Assembly: GCA_937891085.1 (NCBI GenBank)
Contig: CALAEY010000090.1
Span: 1-6,426 of the forward strand
Direction of reading: 5' to 3'
Length of the DNA: 6,426 bases
From: an uncultured Prevotellaceae bacterium
Lineage (GTDB): Bacteria; Bacteroidota; Bacteroidia; Bacteroidales; Bacteroidaceae
Position 1 is the stretch's first letter. Each line of letters starts with the position of its first letter. The translations under genes and the position numbers were made by a program. Below are positions 4,814 through 6,426 of the stretch, in pieces. The notes beneath the pieces are model-generated. The model had not been told where the DNA came from, made no database searches, and saw only the letters and a list, made by a program, of their open reading frames with translations.

Positions 4814-4892
4814 TGGATAGTGGATAGTTGATAGTGGAGAGTGTTAACGTTTAATGTTTAATGTTTAACGTTTAATGTTCAATAATTTATAA
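4814..4892 (+). repeat. Two adjoining heptamer arrays (TGGATAG, then TTAATGT type)
   Basis: Beginning right after the stop codon: TGGATAG, TGGATAG, TTGATAG, TGGAGAG (4814-4841), two bases, then TTAACGT, TTAATGT, TTAATGT, TTAACGT, TTAATGT, TCAATAA, TTTATAA (4844-4892). Both arrays have an exact 7-bp period but different units. They fill nearly the whole 97-bp spacer before the next gene. Confidence 0.88.
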
Positions 4893-4910
4893 TTAATCCG
4901 AGTTGAAGGA

Positions 4911-5309
4911 ATGAGTGAGGGAAAGTATCCGGATATAATTGAGCTCAAACTAAAACTTCACTTTCCAAAGGCTCATAAATTCAACAAGAAAATGAAAAGA
5001 TTTATTGAAGTTTCAGAAGAAACAATGGCTCGCCTCATGGAAGGCAAGTATGTGGAAGGTTCACTGCATGTGGACGAGTTTACTGGCAAGGTAGTGTTCA
5101 AGGCTTACCATCGTCAAGCGCGCAAGCGTGAGGATCGTGTAATCGCCTACTTGGAGCACGGCTGGATCAAGGAGAGCGCCCAGCGCTATAAGTTCTACAA
5201 CTCTGTGAAGAAGGATCTGGGCATCCCTATGACGCAGGTGGTGATGGAGCGTGAGCTGAAGACGGCTGTGCATGAGCTGGAGATAGAACGAATCTTGGAA
5301 AATTATTAA
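4911..5309 (+). CDS. Conserved-looking hypothetical basic protein upstream of the primase
   Basis: The 132-aa protein is not assigned to a named family. The start at 4911 is supported by GAAGGA immediately upstream; Met27 (4989) is a less likely alternative. The N-terminal half is β-like and basic: ELKLKLHFPKAHKFNKKMKR, FIEVSEETMARLMEGKY, EGSLHVDEFTGKVVFKAY (~51-68). The C-terminal half looks helical and highly charged: RQARKREDRVIAYLEHGW, IKESAQRYKFYNSVKKDLG, ending ELEIERILENY. There is no signal peptide, Cys or transmembrane segment. The high Lys/Arg content and position directly before a primase suggest a DNA-associated role, which is inference only. The spacer to the primase is an inverted-repeat structure without a T tract, so co-transcription with the primase is possible. 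Confidence 0.72.
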   Translation: MSEGKYPDIIELKLKLHFPKAHKFNKKMKRFIEVSEETMARLMEGKYVEGSLHVDEFTGKVVFKAYHRQARKREDRVIAYLEHGWIKESAQRYKFYNSVKKDLGIPMTQVVMERELKTAVHELEIERILENY

Positions 5310-5410
5310 ATTGAGATATGGAGATATGGAGATATTGAGATATTACCATCCGGATGGTTTATCGCTGCGCAGCCTAATTTCTCAATCTCTCAATTTCTCA
5401 ATCTCTCAAT
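5310..5410. repeat. 101-bp inverted repeat built of 8-bp units, with two central palindromes
   Basis: The left arm (5310-5345) and right arm (5375-5410) are each 36 nt and complementary at 30 of 36 positions. Each arm is itself an array of 8-bp units: GAGATATG/GAGATATT on the left, TTTCTCAA/TCTCTCAA on the right. The 29-nt centre carries CCATCCGGATGG, part of the perfect palindrome ACCATCCGGATGGT (5345-5358), and the perfect palindrome GCTGCGCAGC (5364-5373). It could be a cruciform, a MITE-like insertion, an RNA hairpin, or an iteron-like site by the primase gene. Confidence 0.85.
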
Positions 5411-5438
5411 ATAATTTATAATTCATAATTCATAATTC
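5411..5438 (+). repeat. Heptamer tandem repeat (ATAATTC type) before the primase start
   Basis: ATAATTT, ATAATTC, ATAATTC, ATAATTC at 5411-5438, exact 7-bp period, ending three bases before the ATG at 5442. It forms the A/T-rich translation leader of the primase gene; a change in unit number would move the start relative to the upstream inverted repeat. Confidence 0.85.
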
Positions 5439-5441
5439 AAA

Positions 5442-6426
5442 ATGAGTGTATATAGAGTATATAATGAAAAGGTGAACGGCCAGAACCTGAAGAAGATGGT
5501 GGCTGTGACTGACGCTGAGGAATACCGAAAACTCAGGGGAACTCCCTATCAACGCAGTCTGGTGAGGAAGGCGCGCGGAGGCAAGCGGATACCTTGGGGC
5601 AAGAATGACGACGGCACGCCTCACATGGTGGATGCCAAGACGGGACTGGTGCAGTTCTGCTACTCCTGCCTGCCTGGTGCCGACGGACTGCTGGCTGGCA
5701 GCACTAAGGTGAGTGGGGCTGTAGGCATGGACGTGGACTTGGAACGGGGTGCAGAGGAGACACCAGAGGAGTTTCAGCACAGGTTGGGTGAAATCCCAGC
5801 CTTGGTGCTGGCCAAGAAAGAAGAGCTGGGGCTGCTGATGATGGAGCGCAGCGCCACCAAGGGTTTCCACATCGTGTTCCGTCGCAGACCGGAGCTCAGT
5901 CAGGAGGAAAACCTGACATGGGCCAGCCAACTTCTGGGCGTGAAGTTCGATGAGCATGCCAAGGACATCACACGCGTGTTCTTCACCACGACAGACAGTG
6001 CGGAAGACCTGCTTTACCTCGATGCAGAATTGTTCTGCACCGAGGAATGCAAAGATGAGAAAATGCAAGAATGCAAAGATGATGCCTCCGCGCAGCCAGA
6101 CTCTAAACCCTCAACTCTCAACTCTAAACTAAGCTTCAAGGGAACGCCCTACGCCGACATCATCGCTGAGTGGTGGAAGCAGCAAGGAGGAGAGCCAGCA
6201 GAGGGAGAGCGCAATACGTCATTGCATCGTCTGGCTGTGCACCTGCGCACCATCTGCGACAATCGCCCAGACCTGCTGCTGCAGATCATGCCTCGGTTCG
6301 GGCTCTCTGAACAGGAGATGGTAAGCATCATCAACAGTGCCACGAAAGACCAGCCAAGGGGCAAGACGAGGGAGATTCAAGCGGTGCTTGAATCAATTCA
6401 CAATTCACAATTGACAATTGACAATG
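5442..6426 (+). CDS. VirE-N/BT4734-type primase, N-terminal part (runs off the window)
   Basis: The frame is open from ATG 5442 to the window end (328 codons). It resembles the Bacteroidales BT4734/BF3469 proteins annotated as VirE N-terminal and often continued by a DUF3987/VirE helicase-like region. Residues ~75-205 fit an archaeo-eukaryotic primase core: GMDVDLE (acidic Asp97, Asp99), SATKGFHIVFRR (His143), DITRVFFTT, then LLYLDAELF (Asp194). Residues ~231-302 (FKGTPYADIIAEWWKQQGG, NTSLHRLAVHLRTICDN, IMPRFGLSEQEMVSII) look like a PriCT-type helical domain. Expected activity is priming or polymerisation on DNA in replication of a mobile or phage-like element; this is inferred from the family. 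The two linkers, ~213-230 and from ~318 on, are coded by tandem repeats. The start is supported by the leader; a ~300-residue helicase part probably follows outside. Confidence 0.82.
   Translation, partial: MSVYRVYNEKVNGQNLKKMVAVTDAEEYRKLRGTPYQRSLVRKARGGKRIPWGKNDDGTPHMVDAKTGLVQFCYSCLPGADGLLAGSTKVSGAVGMDVDLERGAEETPEEFQHRLGEIPALVLAKKEELGLLMMERSATKGFHIVFRRRPELSQEENLTWASQLLGVKFDEHAKDITRVFFTTTDSAEDLLYLDAELFCTEECKDEKMQECKDDASAQPDSKPSTLNSKLSFKGTPYADIIAEWWKQQGGEPAEGERNTSLHRLAVHLRTICDNRPDLLLQIMPRFGLSEQEMVSIINSATKDQPRGKTREIQAVLESIHNSQLTIDN
6050..6083 (+). repeat. In-frame degenerate repeat of ATGCAAAGATGA in the primase linker
   Basis: AATGCAAAGATGAGAAAATGCA and AATGCAAAGATGAT-type sequence recur, encoding two ECKD tetrapeptides separated by EKMQ. 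It lies just upstream of the heptamer array in the linker between the primase core and the PriCT-like domain, and together with it makes a low-complexity hinge. Confidence 0.6.
6100..6130 (+). repeat. Heptamer array inside the primase coding sequence (linker 1)
   Basis: ACTCTAA (6100), ACCCTCA (6107), ACTCTCA (6114), ACTCTAA (6121), ACT. It is the reverse complement of the heptamers at 1612-1658. It codes for DSKPSTLNSKL between the primase core and the PriCT-like domain. In unit 2 the last triplet TCA (6111-6113) is in frame, where TAA would be a stop. Confidence 0.85.
6394..6426 (+). repeat. Heptamer array inside the primase coding sequence (linker 2, runs off the window)
   Basis: CAATTCA (6394), CAATTCA (6401), CAATTGA (6408), CAATTGA (6415), CAATG (6422), period exactly 7. 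It codes for SIHNSQLTIDN just after the PriCT-like domain. The in-frame triplet of unit 2 is TCA (6405-6407) rather than TGA, and unit 5 has G instead of T at 6426, where a TGA would be in frame. Confidence 0.85.

Noticed and set aside
5310..5438. CRISPR array
   Set aside because: Units are 7-8 bp and contiguous, without unique spacers; no cas genes nearby.
5430..6068. 212-codon open frame on the - strand
   Set aside because: It is the antisense of the primase gene, which has clear family motifs in the + frame; the antisense product is Leu/His/Gln-rich with no recognisable domain.

Overview
The window looks like Bacteroidota, most likely Bacteroidales. Evidence: promoters with the Bacteroides-type -7 box TAnnTTTG (TATCTTTG twice, TACCTTTG once), A/T-rich leaders with few Shine-Dalgarno sites, a lipoprotein ending in a DUF1566/Lcl-like domain, RhuM-family proteins, and a VirE-N/primase protein of the BT4734/BF3469 type. 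All genes are on the + strand. Base composition is mosaic: 2941-3000 is about 33% GC and 4381-4440 about 63%, so this reads as an accessory island with material of mixed origin. I see no tRNA, rRNA, CRISPR array or transposase.

Layout. (1) 1-1611: a strong hairpin, a 46-residue peptide gene and a 436-residue surface lipoprotein gene. (2) 1667-3415: two tandem copies of a module [terminator + promoter + RhuM gene]. The copies are nearly identical over the promoter and first ~36 codons, differ through the DNA-binding middle, and match again over a perfect 40-bp block. The first copy continues into a PLD-like C-terminal domain; the second lacks that domain through an apparent internal deletion. 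(3) 3432-4567: a second terminator, then two overlapping genes (ATGA overlap) for unrecognised proteins that share the motif NYNAxVxxQNN, at the C-terminus of the first and the N-terminus of the second. (4) 4552-5309: a promoter overlapping the preceding terminator, a 68-residue six-Cys protein and a 132-residue basic protein. (5) 5310-6426: a 101-bp inverted-repeat structure, a heptamer array and the first 328 codons of an archaeo-eukaryotic-type primase that runs off the window.

Three things stand out. The RhuM pair looks like a specificity-swapped duplication of a PLD-bearing and a PLD-less regulator under the same promoter. The coupled pair 3486-4498 has a shared N/Q-rich motif in an arrangement that suggests a docking or co-assembly motif. 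Short tandem repeats with an exact 7-bp period but different unit sequences fill four spacers and also lie in frame at two interdomain linkers of the primase, where the units deviate just where the prevailing unit would create an in-frame stop. Apart from the family assignments, functional statements are inference from sequence alone.
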